Positions 53,767-63,700 of a DNA stretch of 64,000 nt are shown here, piece by piece (position 1 is the stretch's first letter; each line of letters opens with the position of its first letter). Source of the stretch: Deltaproteobacteria bacterium. Its GTDB lineage: Bacteria > Desulfobacterota > Binatia > UBA1149 > SPBQ01. The stretch lies in assembly GCA_029262375.1 (NCBI GenBank), contig JAJCZM010000018.1, forward strand, positions 1-64,000. Reading direction: 5' to 3'. The translations under genes and the position numbers were made by a program. The notes under the pieces were generated by a model, which had not been told where the DNA came from, searched no databases, and saw only the letters and a list, made by a program, of their open reading frames with translations.

Positions 53767-54470
53767 CCTATGAACGCAGCTCGAGAAAGCCCGCCCGCAT
53801 GGGAGTTCTTCTGATCGCAGCGTTGCTTGGCGGTTGCTCGACGACCACCGTGAACGCTCCGCCGACGACGGCGATGATCCGTTCCGGATTCCTGAGCGAC
53901 TACAGCGTGCTCTCCGCCGATACGAGAAATCGAGGCCGACTCCGATACGAAGCACCGAATCGACGCATCGCGGAGTCAGAAGGTATCGCGTTCGACCGCA
54001 TTCATATCTGGCGCACGCGCGACGACAGCCTGGGGAATATCGAAGCGCTTGAACTGCAGCGAGTCGCCGACGATCTATACTTCGCTCTGCGCGCACAACT
54101 CGAGAACGACTACGCGATCGTCGAAGAACCGAACGGAGCAGCGCTGGTGATACATCTCGGACTGACCGACGTGCGCGAGTCCGACGTCCCTCTCGACGTG
54201 TTCGCGACGTCAATCCCGCCGGTCAAACTGCTGTCGGAAGATCGCGAGCCGACGGATGCCGTTCGTCGGCTGCTCGGCGCAGCCGCCATCGAAATGGAGA
54301 TCGAAGATGCGAAGACGGGCGAAGTTCTGTTCGCCGCTATCGATCGACGCATCAGCACTGACTTCGGCGCGACCGGTCCTGCTTCTTGGGCGACCATGCG
54401 CGAAGCGTTCGAGTTCTGGGCCAATCGTGTCGCCGCTCGCCTAACCGCGTCTACTAAAGGGAAACGCTAG
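53763..54470 (+). CDS. DUF3313-like lipoprotein
   Basis: A 235-residue lipoprotein: signal VLLIAALLGGCSTTT (Cys25) then a soluble domain with SGFLSDYSVL, FDRIHIWR, VADDLYFALRAQLENDYAIVEEPNGAALVIHLGLTDV and EMEIEDAKTGEVLFAAIDRR, the pattern of DUF3313. Role unknown; it is anchored in the envelope. First of a run of envelope genes with the M48 protease, 2 bases downstream. Confidence 0.82.
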   Translation: MTYERSSRKPARMGVLLIAALLGGCSTTTVNAPPTTAMIRSGFLSDYSVLSADTRNRGRLRYEAPNRRIAESEGIAFDRIHIWRTRDDSLGNIEALELQRVADDLYFALRAQLENDYAIVEEPNGAALVIHLGLTDVRESDVPLDVFATSIPPVKLLSEDREPTDAVRRLLGAAAIEMEIEDAKTGEVLFAAIDRRISTDFGATGPASWATMREAFEFWANRVAARLTASTKGKR

Positions 54471-54472
54471 CC

Positions 54473-55996
54473 GTGGCGCCTCACGCCGCGCACCGCGCCG
54501 GCCGAAGCCGCTTCGTGCGCGGGTTGGCGTACGCGATGGTATTCGCCGTCGCCTCCACCACAGGCTGCGCCCTGAACGCAGTCACGGGAAGCCCCGAGAT
54601 CACGTTGTCCTCGAGTGCGCGCGAGCACGCACTCGGCAGCGATGCCGCACGGTCCATCGAAGAATATATGGGGCTGGTAGAGGATCGAGCCCTCGTCGGG
54701 TACGTAGAAGAGATCGGAGCCCGTCTCGTTGCGGCGCTCCCCTCGACCAATACCTCGTACACATTCAAGGTTCTCGATTCGGACGTCCCCAATGCGCTCG
54801 CGCTGCCGGGCGGGTTCGTCTACGTGACGCGCGGTCTTCTCGCCTATCTCAACAGCGAAGATGAACTGGCTTGCGTGATGGGGCACGAGATCGGCCACGT
54901 CGCGGCACAACATTCGCTGCACCAACGAACCCGCAGCATTCTCACAAGTCCGTTCACACTCGCGACGGGCATCGCCGGCGCGGCAACGGGCATTCTCGCG
55001 CCGCGCATCGGTGGTCTGATCACCGGTGTCGGACAAGTCGCCACCGGCGCAGTACTCGCGGGGTATAGCCGAGAACAGGAACGTGAGGCCGATAGGCTCG
55101 GCATGGGGCTCGCGGCCAAGTCAGGATGGTCGCCGGCCGGCATGTCTGCGATGCTCGACACGCTCTCGCGAAGCGAGAAGCTCTCGACCGGGCACGTTCA
55201 CCAAGCGGGTTTTCTAGACACGCATCCATCGACGCCCGAACGTGCCGAGGCCTCGACGAAGCACGCACGCTCGCTCTCGGTGGCACAAACGCCGACGGCG
55301 TCGCTAGACCAGCCGAGCTTTTACCGACGCCTAGAAGGACTACTGGTAGGCGAGAACCCGCGAGACGGCGTGTTCGACGACAATCGGTTTCTCCACGCCG
55401 ACCTCGATTTCGTAATCGTCTTCCCCGACGGTTGGGGACTGCAGAACTCCCGCGGCGCGGTCGCCGGCGTCGACCCCACGGGAAAAGCAGCGCTGTTCAT
55501 GCAGCTACTCGGCAAGGGCGACGATCCATTGATCGCCGCATCCACTCGGCGCAAGGCGCTCGGCTTCACGCTCGACGACGTCAGTCGTCGAATCGTCAAC
55601 GGGCTGCCCGCGACCCGCGTCGCAAGGCTGGTCCCATCGGGCGATGGTCTCACGGCCATCCATGTCACGTGGATCGTCCACCACGACCTCGTCTTCGAGA
55701 TCTTCGGAGTCGCAAACCCGGACGTCTACCTGGAATTCCTACCGAACTTCGAAGCCGGCGCAAGAAGCTTCAACGCCCTCACGGCGGCCGACCGCGAGCG
55801 CATCAAGGCCACTCGTCTCACGGTCGCAACGGCCGCGCGCGGAGAATCGCTGCGCGATGTCCTCGATCGCATCGGATCGACCTGGAGCCCTGCCAAGGCA
55901 GCCGTCGCGAACGGCCTCGCGGACGAAAAAACCAGAATTCCAGAGGGACGCGCCGTAAAGGCACCCATCACGACCACCTACGTTGTGCACAAGTAG
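54473..55996 (+). CDS. M48-family metalloprotease lipoprotein
   Basis: A 507-residue periplasmic zinc protease, BepA-like. A lipoprotein signal ends in STTGC (Cys32). The catalytic site is VMGHEIGHVAAQH, and the third zinc ligand is the Glu in SREQEREADRLGM. A C-terminal region of about 220 residues (DDNRFLHADLDFVIVFPDGW; GLPATRVARLVPSGDG) is extra to the protease core. Such proteases survey outer-membrane protein assembly. GTG 54473, 2 bases after the DUF3313 stop, so the two are co-transcribed. Confidence 0.9.
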   Translation: MAPHAAHRAGRSRFVRGLAYAMVFAVASTTGCALNAVTGSPEITLSSSAREHALGSDAARSIEEYMGLVEDRALVGYVEEIGARLVAALPSTNTSYTFKVLDSDVPNALALPGGFVYVTRGLLAYLNSEDELACVMGHEIGHVAAQHSLHQRTRSILTSPFTLATGIAGAATGILAPRIGGLITGVGQVATGAVLAGYSREQEREADRLGMGLAAKSGWSPAGMSAMLDTLSRSEKLSTGHVHQAGFLDTHPSTPERAEASTKHARSLSVAQTPTASLDQPSFYRRLEGLLVGENPRDGVFDDNRFLHADLDFVIVFPDGWGLQNSRGAVAGVDPTGKAALFMQLLGKGDDPLIAASTRRKALGFTLDDVSRRIVNGLPATRVARLVPSGDGLTAIHVTWIVHHDLVFEIFGVANPDVYLEFLPNFEAGARSFNALTAADRERIKATRLTVATAARGESLRDVLDRIGSTWSPAKAAVANGLADEKTRIPEGRAVKAPITTTYVVHK

Positions 55997-56087
55997 GCGA
56001 CGGCGTAACGCTCCGCGACGCCCAGCAACGTGGGCGCCCCGTCGCAAGTCGCTTCCACTCCGACCCGGATCGGTCTAAAGAGAAGAC

Positions 56088-56660
56088 GTGATTACCTTCG
56101 CAAGAACCCTGTCGCTAGCTGTCCTCATAGCGGCAGCGACTTCGAGTTGTTCCGAGTTCCAGGTCCGAACCGAGTTCGATTATCAGACGAACTTCGACGC
56201 TCTGCGAACCTATGCGTGGTCGGAGGACTCGCGTGTGACGAGCGGGAGCGCGGTACTCGACGCGAGTTCTGCCGAGGCACGAATCCGCAAGTCGATCTCC
56301 AGTCAGCTCAACGCCAAGGGCTATCGCGCGGTAGCGGCCAAGGACGCGGACTTTCTCGTCGCCTTCCACGGCGCGGTCAAACACAAGCTAGAATCGTCAG
56401 ACCTCGACGGACAGCGCGGCTTCGGCGCAGGCCTCGGCAGAGCAGACGACTTCGGCGCATCGTACGGCGGCGGTAGCGGCTCTATCGTCGAAGAGTATGA
56501 AGAAGGCACGCTCGCGATCGGCATGCTTCCACCAAGCGGCGGAGAGCCCCTGTGGCGCGGCGCAGCGCGCACACCGGTCATCGAAGATCATACGCCCGAA
56601 CAAGCCGCTGCGCGCATCGAGCGCGCGGTCAAGAAAATTCTATCCAAGTTCCCGCCATGA
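56088..56660 (+). CDS. DUF4136 lipoprotein
   Basis: A 190-residue lipoprotein: signal AVLIAAATSSC (Cys21), then FQVRTEFDYQTNFDALRTYAW, ISSQLNAKGYRAV, DADFLVAFHGAVK and TPEQAAARIERAVKKILSKFPP, all standard for DUF4136. A Gly-rich loop sits in the middle. GTG 56088. Function unknown; it ends 9 bases before the stop of the large Cys-rich gene on the other strand. Confidence 0.87.
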   Translation: MITFARTLSLAVLIAAATSSCSEFQVRTEFDYQTNFDALRTYAWSEDSRVTSGSAVLDASSAEARIRKSISSQLNAKGYRAVAAKDADFLVAFHGAVKHKLESSDLDGQRGFGAGLGRADDFGASYGGGSGSIVEEYEEGTLAIGMLPPSGGEPLWRGAARTPVIEDHTPEQAAARIERAVKKILSKFPP

Positions 56661-56669
56661 TTCGGCGGG

Positions 56670-59627
56670 CTACGGAATAGACGGAACGTTCACCACGGTC
56701 GTGCCCTTGCGCCGACTACGTCCTGGACCGCCGAAGCCGGCGCCGTTGTTGATCACGCTGGCGCCGCCGTCCTCGAAACAGTACATGCCCACCGTAAACC
56801 AATCGGTGTGGTCGCCCTTGCCGTTCACCGTCGAACCGCCCTCGCCCGGGATCGGATCGAGGAAACAGGAACGCGCGTCCGGAACACAGCTTCCTGCGCC
56901 CTCTTGGTCATCGGTCGTTCCCATCACCGCATCGTTCCCTGACTCGCAAGCTTCCTGAAGCAGGCACGGTCCATTACAGGTCTCGCCGGACGGACAATCG
57001 CCGAGCGTCAGGCAAGGCGCGCCGCTCGTGCTGCATGTCGCCGTGCAGGTGCCCTTGGCCGCTGCTTCCGAGCACGCGAGGAATTCGAACAGCGCCCCTT
57101 CGCAGTGATAGGTCGGCGGGCCGTCGGCACACAAGCCGTCTTCCGCATCGCTCGGGTCCGGGATGCACAGTGGCAGGCAACGGCCACCGAGACATGCATC
57201 TTCGCAGCTGCCGACTCCGCAGTCCGCGTTGGTATTGCAGGTAAAGCGGTCGAAGGCGGGATCGCCTTTACAATGCGTGGGATTGTCCGAGCAGTCGCTA
57301 CCGGGACAATCAGAGTCTTCGTCGCAGAGTTTCCCGACGTTCACGCCGCCCGCGCAACTGGTGCCGAGCCCCGAAGAGTTCCCAACCGCGCAGCCTATCC
57401 CGTAATCGATGCCCGCATCGCAAGCGGGAGCGCAGGAGTTCGGCGCCGTGGGCGCTCCGCCTCCGTCGGGACAGGGACAGTCGAGTAGTTCGAAGCCGGG
57501 CTTGGTACACGGAACCGTCGAATCCAAGGTTTGTGCAGCGTGCGTCGATGGGAAGAAGTCCACTTCGAAGCCGTTGCCGGTGATGTTCTTGCCGACGAAT
57601 GGCAGGCAGTCACTCGAGATACTGCCGTAGAGCGGATCGTCGTAAGTGATCGCGCACGGCTTGCCGGTCAAGCCGGGGTTCTCTGATTCCTTTGCGCCGC
57701 ACACGAGACTGAGTTCGCAGCTTCCACCGGGACAATCGGGGCTGGCCTCGAGACAAGTCTCACCGCCCGGACAATCGGTATCGAAGCGACACAGATCGTC
57801 GCTGACTGAGCAACGTCCTTGGCAGACACGCAGGTCATTTTTGCCGCCGACGCAGAACCCCCCACACACGGGACACGGACGGAAATTGCTCTCGGCAAGA
57901 TGAACGCGCGACAGCAGTTGATAGCTGAGCTCGTGCTCACCGGTGATGATGTTGCGCGTCCCGCTGACCGGCTCTTTGTAGACCTGAACGGTACACACTG
58001 CCGTGCCGGCCGTGTTGACGGCGAGCGGCCCACCGTCGAACGTCAGCTTACAGGTCTGTGCTTTGTCACAACGCCCGCGACAGATTTCGCCGACCGCGCA
58101 GTCGGTCTGCGCGGAACACGGGCCGGTCGGCGTTCCCCCGCCGCCGAAACATTGCGACTGGCAATCGAGTCCGGATCCGCACGTCGCCCCCGCGTTGACT
58201 GAAGAGCCGTCACAGATCCAACAGTCGGAGTTCGTGTCGGCGCCGTCGGTATTTCCGTGGTCATCGCAACGAGTCGCGCTGCCGGGCTCCCACGAGCACA
58301 CGGGCAGCTGAGCGCCAACGGCATCGCAGATCGGATCGGTAGATCCGCCGGTACACGTCGCATCGGTGAAACCGCCGCAGTCGCAGTTGTCCAAGCTCGT
58401 TAGATAGCCGGAGTTCTGCGCGAGTTTCTGATTGTGCGACAAGCCCGTCCAGCCCGCGTCGGTGTCGGTCGCGTCGTTGCCGAAGAAGTTGACGAACAAC
58501 TTGGCGCGAGGCGAATCCGTACAAGTGCACTGGAAGACATCGCCCGGAGGTGCACAGGCGCCCACGCAAGCACCGTCATCGGCGCCGTCGCATTCTTCGC
58601 CGAGCGGTAACGTCGTGGTCGCGTCCTGGTTGACGACATCGTCGCCGCAAGTCGGTTGCGGCGGGTACGCAGCCTCGATGAGAGACGCGCTGGTGTAGGT
58701 TCGATCGGCCGGTATCAACGCGGAGTCGGCCAGTTCCGAGATCGCATCGGACAGACAGTTCTGCGCGTCGGTGACGTTAGCGGTACCGCCAACGCCGGCG
58801 CCGCACAGATCGAGCTCGAGAATTTGAGGTTCACTGCACTTGGCGGCGACCGTATCGCGGAGCTTCTGGTCCGACTTGGCGATCTTCGCCGCCAGTTTGG
58901 CGTCGTCGTTGGTGCATTGCGACGGATCGCCGAGAACCTTCCCTTTGTTGATGGAATCGCGGCACTTGCCGACGCCCTTGACGATCGTCGCAGCCAACTT
59001 CGCCGATGCTTTCGACAGAGACGCGAGGCAAGAGACCGCACCGCTGCTGATGCCGGAAGCGTTGACGATGGATCCGTAGACGAGATCGATCAGCTCGTCG
59101 CTGCCGTCGCGCGCGACCGTGTCCACACACGTCGCGAGCTCGGACTTCGTCGTGATCGGTCCAAGAACCACCGACTCACAGAAAGCACCCGGGAATCCGA
59201 TGTTCGCCATATCGAAGCGACTACCGCCCTGCCCGTCACCGTCGCAGGATTCGGGCGCGATTCCGTTGGGAGGACAAAGTGAATCGGCCAAACAGGAGAT
59301 GGTCTGGGTCGTTCCACAGGTACTGCCGCAGCTCTTCTCGGCAGACAGAAGCAACTTCACCGACGCACTGTTGATCTTGTCGGTGGCAACCGCGTCTGGA
59401 CAGGCACCGATCGTCTTGCCGGAGATGTCGTTGTTGCGACACTTTGCGAGTGACTTGATCGCGGTCGCGCTGAGCTTCGCCGAGCTCTTTCCCAGCTTAC
59501 TTGCGCACTTCCTCTCGAGCTTCGTCACCGTTGCGTCGGCGACGCCAAACGAGCCGATGATCGAGATGTTCAGGAAGACGAGCAGAAGCGAGCCAATCAG
59601 TGCAGTTCGGCTGGTGTTCATTCCCAT
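56670..59627 (-). CDS. Large secreted Cys-rich protein
   Basis: A 985-residue protein. Signal peptide TALIGSLLLVFLNISIIG. The N-terminal third holds two Lys/Ala/Cys repeats (KCASKLGKSSAKLSATAIKSLAKCR; KASAKLAATIVKGVGKCR). The rest is a mosaic of short Cys motifs of the form DxDCPxGxxC (TDCPGGETCLEAS, GDCPSGETCNG, SDCPGSDC) typical of disulfide-bonded exoproteins. The C-terminus is Gly-rich with RSRRK. ATG 59627 has AAGGGG 7 bases upstream. Adhesin, structural or metal-binding roles are all possible; no enzyme domain is seen. Confidence 0.75.
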   Translation of the reverse strand: MGMNTSRTALIGSLLLVFLNISIIGSFGVADATVTKLERKCASKLGKSSAKLSATAIKSLAKCRNNDISGKTIGACPDAVATDKINSASVKLLLSAEKSCGSTCGTTQTISCLADSLCPPNGIAPESCDGDGQGGSRFDMANIGFPGAFCESVVLGPITTKSELATCVDTVARDGSDELIDLVYGSIVNASGISSGAVSCLASLSKASAKLAATIVKGVGKCRDSINKGKVLGDPSQCTNDDAKLAAKIAKSDQKLRDTVAAKCSEPQILELDLCGAGVGGTANVTDAQNCLSDAISELADSALIPADRTYTSASLIEAAYPPQPTCGDDVVNQDATTTLPLGEECDGADDGACVGACAPPGDVFQCTCTDSPRAKLFVNFFGNDATDTDAGWTGLSHNQKLAQNSGYLTSLDNCDCGGFTDATCTGGSTDPICDAVGAQLPVCSWEPGSATRCDDHGNTDGADTNSDCWICDGSSVNAGATCGSGLDCQSQCFGGGGTPTGPCSAQTDCAVGEICRGRCDKAQTCKLTFDGGPLAVNTAGTAVCTVQVYKEPVSGTRNIITGEHELSYQLLSRVHLAESNFRPCPVCGGFCVGGKNDLRVCQGRCSVSDDLCRFDTDCPGGETCLEASPDCPGGSCELSLVCGAKESENPGLTGKPCAITYDDPLYGSISSDCLPFVGKNITGNGFEVDFFPSTHAAQTLDSTVPCTKPGFELLDCPCPDGGGAPTAPNSCAPACDAGIDYGIGCAVGNSSGLGTSCAGGVNVGKLCDEDSDCPGSDCSDNPTHCKGDPAFDRFTCNTNADCGVGSCEDACLGGRCLPLCIPDPSDAEDGLCADGPPTYHCEGALFEFLACSEAAAKGTCTATCSTSGAPCLTLGDCPSGETCNGPCLLQEACESGNDAVMGTTDDQEGAGSCVPDARSCFLDPIPGEGGSTVNGKGDHTDWFTVGMYCFEDGGASVINNGAGFGGPGRSRRKGTTVVNVPSIP

Positions 59628-59774
59628 GGAGTATCCCCTTTGAAGCCACCATAAATTGGCGGACGCGGCGATGGCAAGGGAAAAGTCGCACTCGAGCATT
59701 GAGAGGAGCGATTAGCGCGCAAAGCGCGCGCAGCTGCTCGCCGCCGCTCGTGCCATGCAAAGCGTTCGCGGCCC

Positions 59775-60728
59775 TCAGGCGGGGGCGTCTACGTAAAATT
59801 GTTTGGCCCACTGCCGCACGGTGGCGATCGGCCCGTCACCGTCGCAAAGCACCGGGCGCTCGTGATGGATCTTGTTCTCCCAGATGGGGATGTCCTGACC
59901 GAACTGCCGCTCAATCTCGTCGATGAAGGCCTTGCCTAGCCCTTTGGTGGAATCGGAGTCGGGCAGCTTGCGCACCGTGAAGGCCAGATGCATGTGAACG
60001 CGCTCGTCATCGATCGGCGTTCCCGAAGTAAGTACCAAGGTCTCGACCACTCCCGTGAAGCGCGTCATTCCGAAGCCGAAGCCGTGCACATTGATCTCGA
60101 TGACTCCATCGGCTTCGCCGTCGACGCTGCCGACCTTCGAACGTGAGATCACCTTCATGAGCGGGCCTTCGAGCGAGATGTCGGTGTCCGCGACCGTGTT
60201 GGTGCCGTGCACATAACGGAAGTGCGCCTGATCGACCGTGTTCTCGGCGAGTTCCTGGTTGCGCGACTTGACGATCCATTCTCGCCGCTCGTACGGCGTC
60301 CAGGCATCGTCGCCGTACTCGGGGATGTCGGGCAAGGCCCACATCGGGTCTTCTTCACCCGGATGGTACCACGCGAAAATCATCCCGCTCTTCTCGATCA
60401 CGGGATACGTACGGACCTTTGCCGCCGGTGGAATTCGCTTGGCGTATGGAATGTCCACACAACGGCCCTGCTTGTCGAAGCGCCAGTGATGGAAGGGGCA
60501 GCGAATGGTGTCGTCGATCAACGCACCCCCTACGCCGAGATGCGCGCCGAGGTGAGGACAATACGCATCGAAGCAACGCGGCGTCCCGTCGGCACCACGA
60601 AAGACGACCAGGTCGCGTCCGAAGTAATGGACAGATCGAATCTCGCCGGCCGCCAACTCGTCCGAAAAGCAGAGCTGGAACCAGCCGAAGGGAATGGGGA
60701 AAGGAAACTCGCGCTGAACCTGTCGCAT
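59775..60728 (-). CDS. Rieske non-heme iron oxygenase (KshA/Neverland-like)
   Basis: A 317-residue oxygenase component. The Rieske cluster site is YCPHLGAHLGVGG with CPFHHWRFD; the mononuclear iron site is AENTVDQAHFRYVHG. Length and layout resemble 3-ketosteroid 9-hydroxylase and cholesterol 7-desaturase rather than the alpha subunits of dioxygenases. No reductase or ferredoxin gene is adjacent. Its start is 3 bases from the stop of the large fusion gene, which also carries an SCP2 lipid-binding domain; a sterol-like substrate is therefore an attractive inference. Confidence 0.88.
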   Translation of the reverse strand: MRQVQREFPFPIPFGWFQLCFSDELAAGEIRSVHYFGRDLVVFRGADGTPRCFDAYCPHLGAHLGVGGALIDDTIRCPFHHWRFDKQGRCVDIPYAKRIPPAAKVRTYPVIEKSGMIFAWYHPGEEDPMWALPDIPEYGDDAWTPYERREWIVKSRNQELAENTVDQAHFRYVHGTNTVADTDISLEGPLMKVISRSKVGSVDGEADGVIEINVHGFGFGMTRFTGVVETLVLTSGTPIDDERVHMHLAFTVRKLPDSDSTKGLGKAFIDEIERQFGQDIPIWENKIHHERPVLCDGDGPIATVRQWAKQFYVDAPA

Positions 60729-60731
60729 GTG

Positions 60732-63700
60732 TTAAGCCACCATGTCTCCCATTTTGCGCAACGTGGCGATCACGTCGTCGGGCAACACGGGAGGCTCCTT
60801 CCCCACGGCGTAACACCCGAGCATGACCTCGGCGCTGCGCTCGATGACTTCGGCCATGTCGGCCGCCGCGCGAAGACTGCGGCCGGCCACGATCAGGCCG
60901 TGATTCTTCATCAACACCGCCCAACCGTCACCGATCGCAGCACCTACGGCCCGAGCGAGATCCGCAGTGCCCGGCATGATGAACGGGACGCGCGGAATGT
61001 CGGCAAAGAACGCCGCTTCGGTCGAGATCGGCAGGAACGGCAAGTCAGCATTCGCCAGGATAGTCGCATTTGCCGCGTGGCAGTGGATCACGGCTTCCGC
61101 CTCAGGCTTCGCTTGGAGGATCGCGGCATGCATCAGCCATTCGCTCGACGGCGAGCGCGCCTCTTCGTCGAGCGGCGTCCCATCCATGTCGATGCCGACG
61201 ATGAGGTCGGGCGTCATCTCCCCTTTGAACATTCGACTCGGCGTAATCCAAAGTTGATCGGATCCGGCGTTCGATCGCACGCTCACGTTACCGCCCGTCG
61301 CCGTGATCAACTCGGATTGATACAGCTCGGTAACAATGGCGCAGACATCGGCGCGACGGTCGTCGGCGCCTATAGCACCCGAGGCACCCGACGCACCCGC
61401 AGCCACAGATGATGACTGGGACGCACCGCCGAGCGCGCTGAGATCGCCGGGATCACCGGCTTGCTCGCGCGCCGCGCGATAGAGTCTGTCGAGATCGCCC
61501 TCGAGTTGCTGCAGGGTCATCGCCTTCGCGGCGTCGCCCGTAAACGACAGACGCCCGTCCATCGCAGCTTCCATGGGATTGAGGCGGCCGGTGAACATGC
61601 CGTCGAGAATGTCGGCGCGCATGCGCAGCAGCACTTGCGCCGCCGGCGTGGGCGCCGCAACACCAGCGCTGAGGTCCGCGCCGGCGAGGCGACAATAGAA
61701 ATCCAGGTCGAGGTCGGTGAGTCGGAAGTGCAAAGTAACGTCGCCGGCATTTTCGGTCGAGAAGCTGCGTATTCGGTCGTCGCCGGCAATGCCGGCGCAG
61801 AAGAGTTCGAGAATGGCGCTCATGCGCTCGCGTGCCGCCTGCGCTCGCGCACTCAGTGTTCCATTCGAGGAGACGTCGGGCATCGCGACGCTGTCTGCGC
61901 CGGCTCCCGTGTCTCGTTGTAAGTCGGAGACCGCCGCATTCGCGGAGGCACGAAGTTCGTCTACGCGTTCTTGCGAGGGTCTCAGCGGCGGCTTCGTCCA
62001 CGAGAACGTCTCGAGCACGGTCGGATTCAGCGCATGCAGCGGCGAGACGCCGGCGAGAAGCCGCTCGAGATCTTCGGCGATCATTCGGCCCTGATGAAGT
62101 GAGACTTCCGCAGTATTTCCAGCAACATGCGGCGTTGTGATCACGTTATCCATCAATACTAAAGGATCGTCGGCCGCGGGCGGTTCAACGCGAAACACGT
62201 CGAGTGCCGCGCCTGCGAGATGGCCGGCGGACAACGCCCGAACCAACGCGTCCTCGTCCACGAGCGCCGCACGCGCGGTATTGATCAGCGCGCTGCCCGG
62301 CTTCATGAGGGCGAACTCACGTTCACCGATCATCTCGCGCGTCTCGTCGGTCACCGCGGCATGCAGACTGACGATATCGCTCGTGCGCAAAAGCTCTTCG
62401 AGCGACACGAGTCGTGCATCGACGCGCTCGGCGGCAGCGCGGTCGATGAATGGATCTGCCACCAGCACATCGGCGCCGAAGCCCGCCAAGCGAGCCGTCA
62501 CCTGTTTGCCGACCGCACCGAGTCCGACCAAGCCCACAGTAATACCGCTCAGTTCGTGACCGCGCAGCGTAGAGAACGCATGTCCCATACGCGTCATATC
62601 ACCGGCCTGCCCTCCGGGCGCGCGAAGAAACGCATTCGCGGCCGTAAGCTTTCGCGCAAGCATCAGTGCAAAAGCGACCGCGCAGTCGGCCACCGCGTTG
62701 GCATTGCGGCCGGGCGCGTTCAGCACCGCAATACCGAAGGCCGTGCACGCATCGACGTGCACGTTGACCGCATCGCTGCGGCAGGCCGCAATCACGCGGA
62801 GATCCGTGAGCTTCGAGAGCGCCGCGGCATCGACGAGATCAACCTCGGTGATGAACACATGAACGCCGTCGAGCGCTTCGACCAACGACGGCCCGGTCAG
62901 CAACCGCGCGACCTCACGGAAGCTGGCGTACTCGACTTCACCCATCGCGCGCAGCCGCTCGAGCGAGGACTCGTCGATGTCGGCGGTCACGAGAATCTTG
63001 GGCCTGAAGCTCCCGCGCGCGGGGCGCGCTTGCGCGTCGTTGGTCGCGAGCGCGAGTCCGATCGCCTGGTCCGACGCTTTCGCGGCGGCCTCGCTCTTGA
63101 GCACACGCTGTTCGCACCAACTCGGATACAACGTCGCGTACCGCGAAACCCCGTCACTCGCCGGCTCGACGATAGTTCCGGCATCGGCGGCCGACTGCGC
63201 CGCTTCGCGGAGATCGGCAAACGTCCCCGCACCGATACCGGCCAACAACGCGGCACCGAGCGCACTGGTATGGGCAGACGGCGCGATGCGAATCGGGACA
63301 TTGAGAACATCGGCCAGCGTGCGAGCGAACACCGCGCTGCGCGACAATCCTCCGGCCAGTGCGACTTCGCGCGGCTCGTGGCCCGAACCTTCGACCAACT
63401 GCGCGACGTTCGCTTTGATCCCGTACGCCAAGCCGTCAACCACCGCGCGAGACAGATGCGGGCGACCGCTTTCGCCGGGCGCCATGGTCACGTGCGTCAG
63501 CGTGAGATCGCCGGTCGGCAGACCCATATTCTTCGCATCCTGCACCTGCACGCCGACAGTAGAGAAGAATCCTGCGTCGCCCGATGTGACGAGCTCGGCC
63601 TCGGCCAGCAACTTCGCCACCGGTTCACGTGCACCCGGGTGCAGTACACCCGCCAGCCAATCCAAGGTTTCGCCGAGCGGTCCGGCGTTGCTCTCGAGCA

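Noticed and set aside
51820-54213. A 797-residue reading of the TolC frame on the minus strand
   Set aside because: The first 288 codons are Arg/Ser/Cys-rich nonsense antisense to the genes at 53458 and 53763. TTG 53349 has a ribosome site and a proper signal peptide.
61370-61450. Repeated GGCACCCGA-like units suggesting a tandem repeat element
   Set aside because: They encode the Gly/Ala/Ser interdomain linker of the fusion protein, a normal feature.
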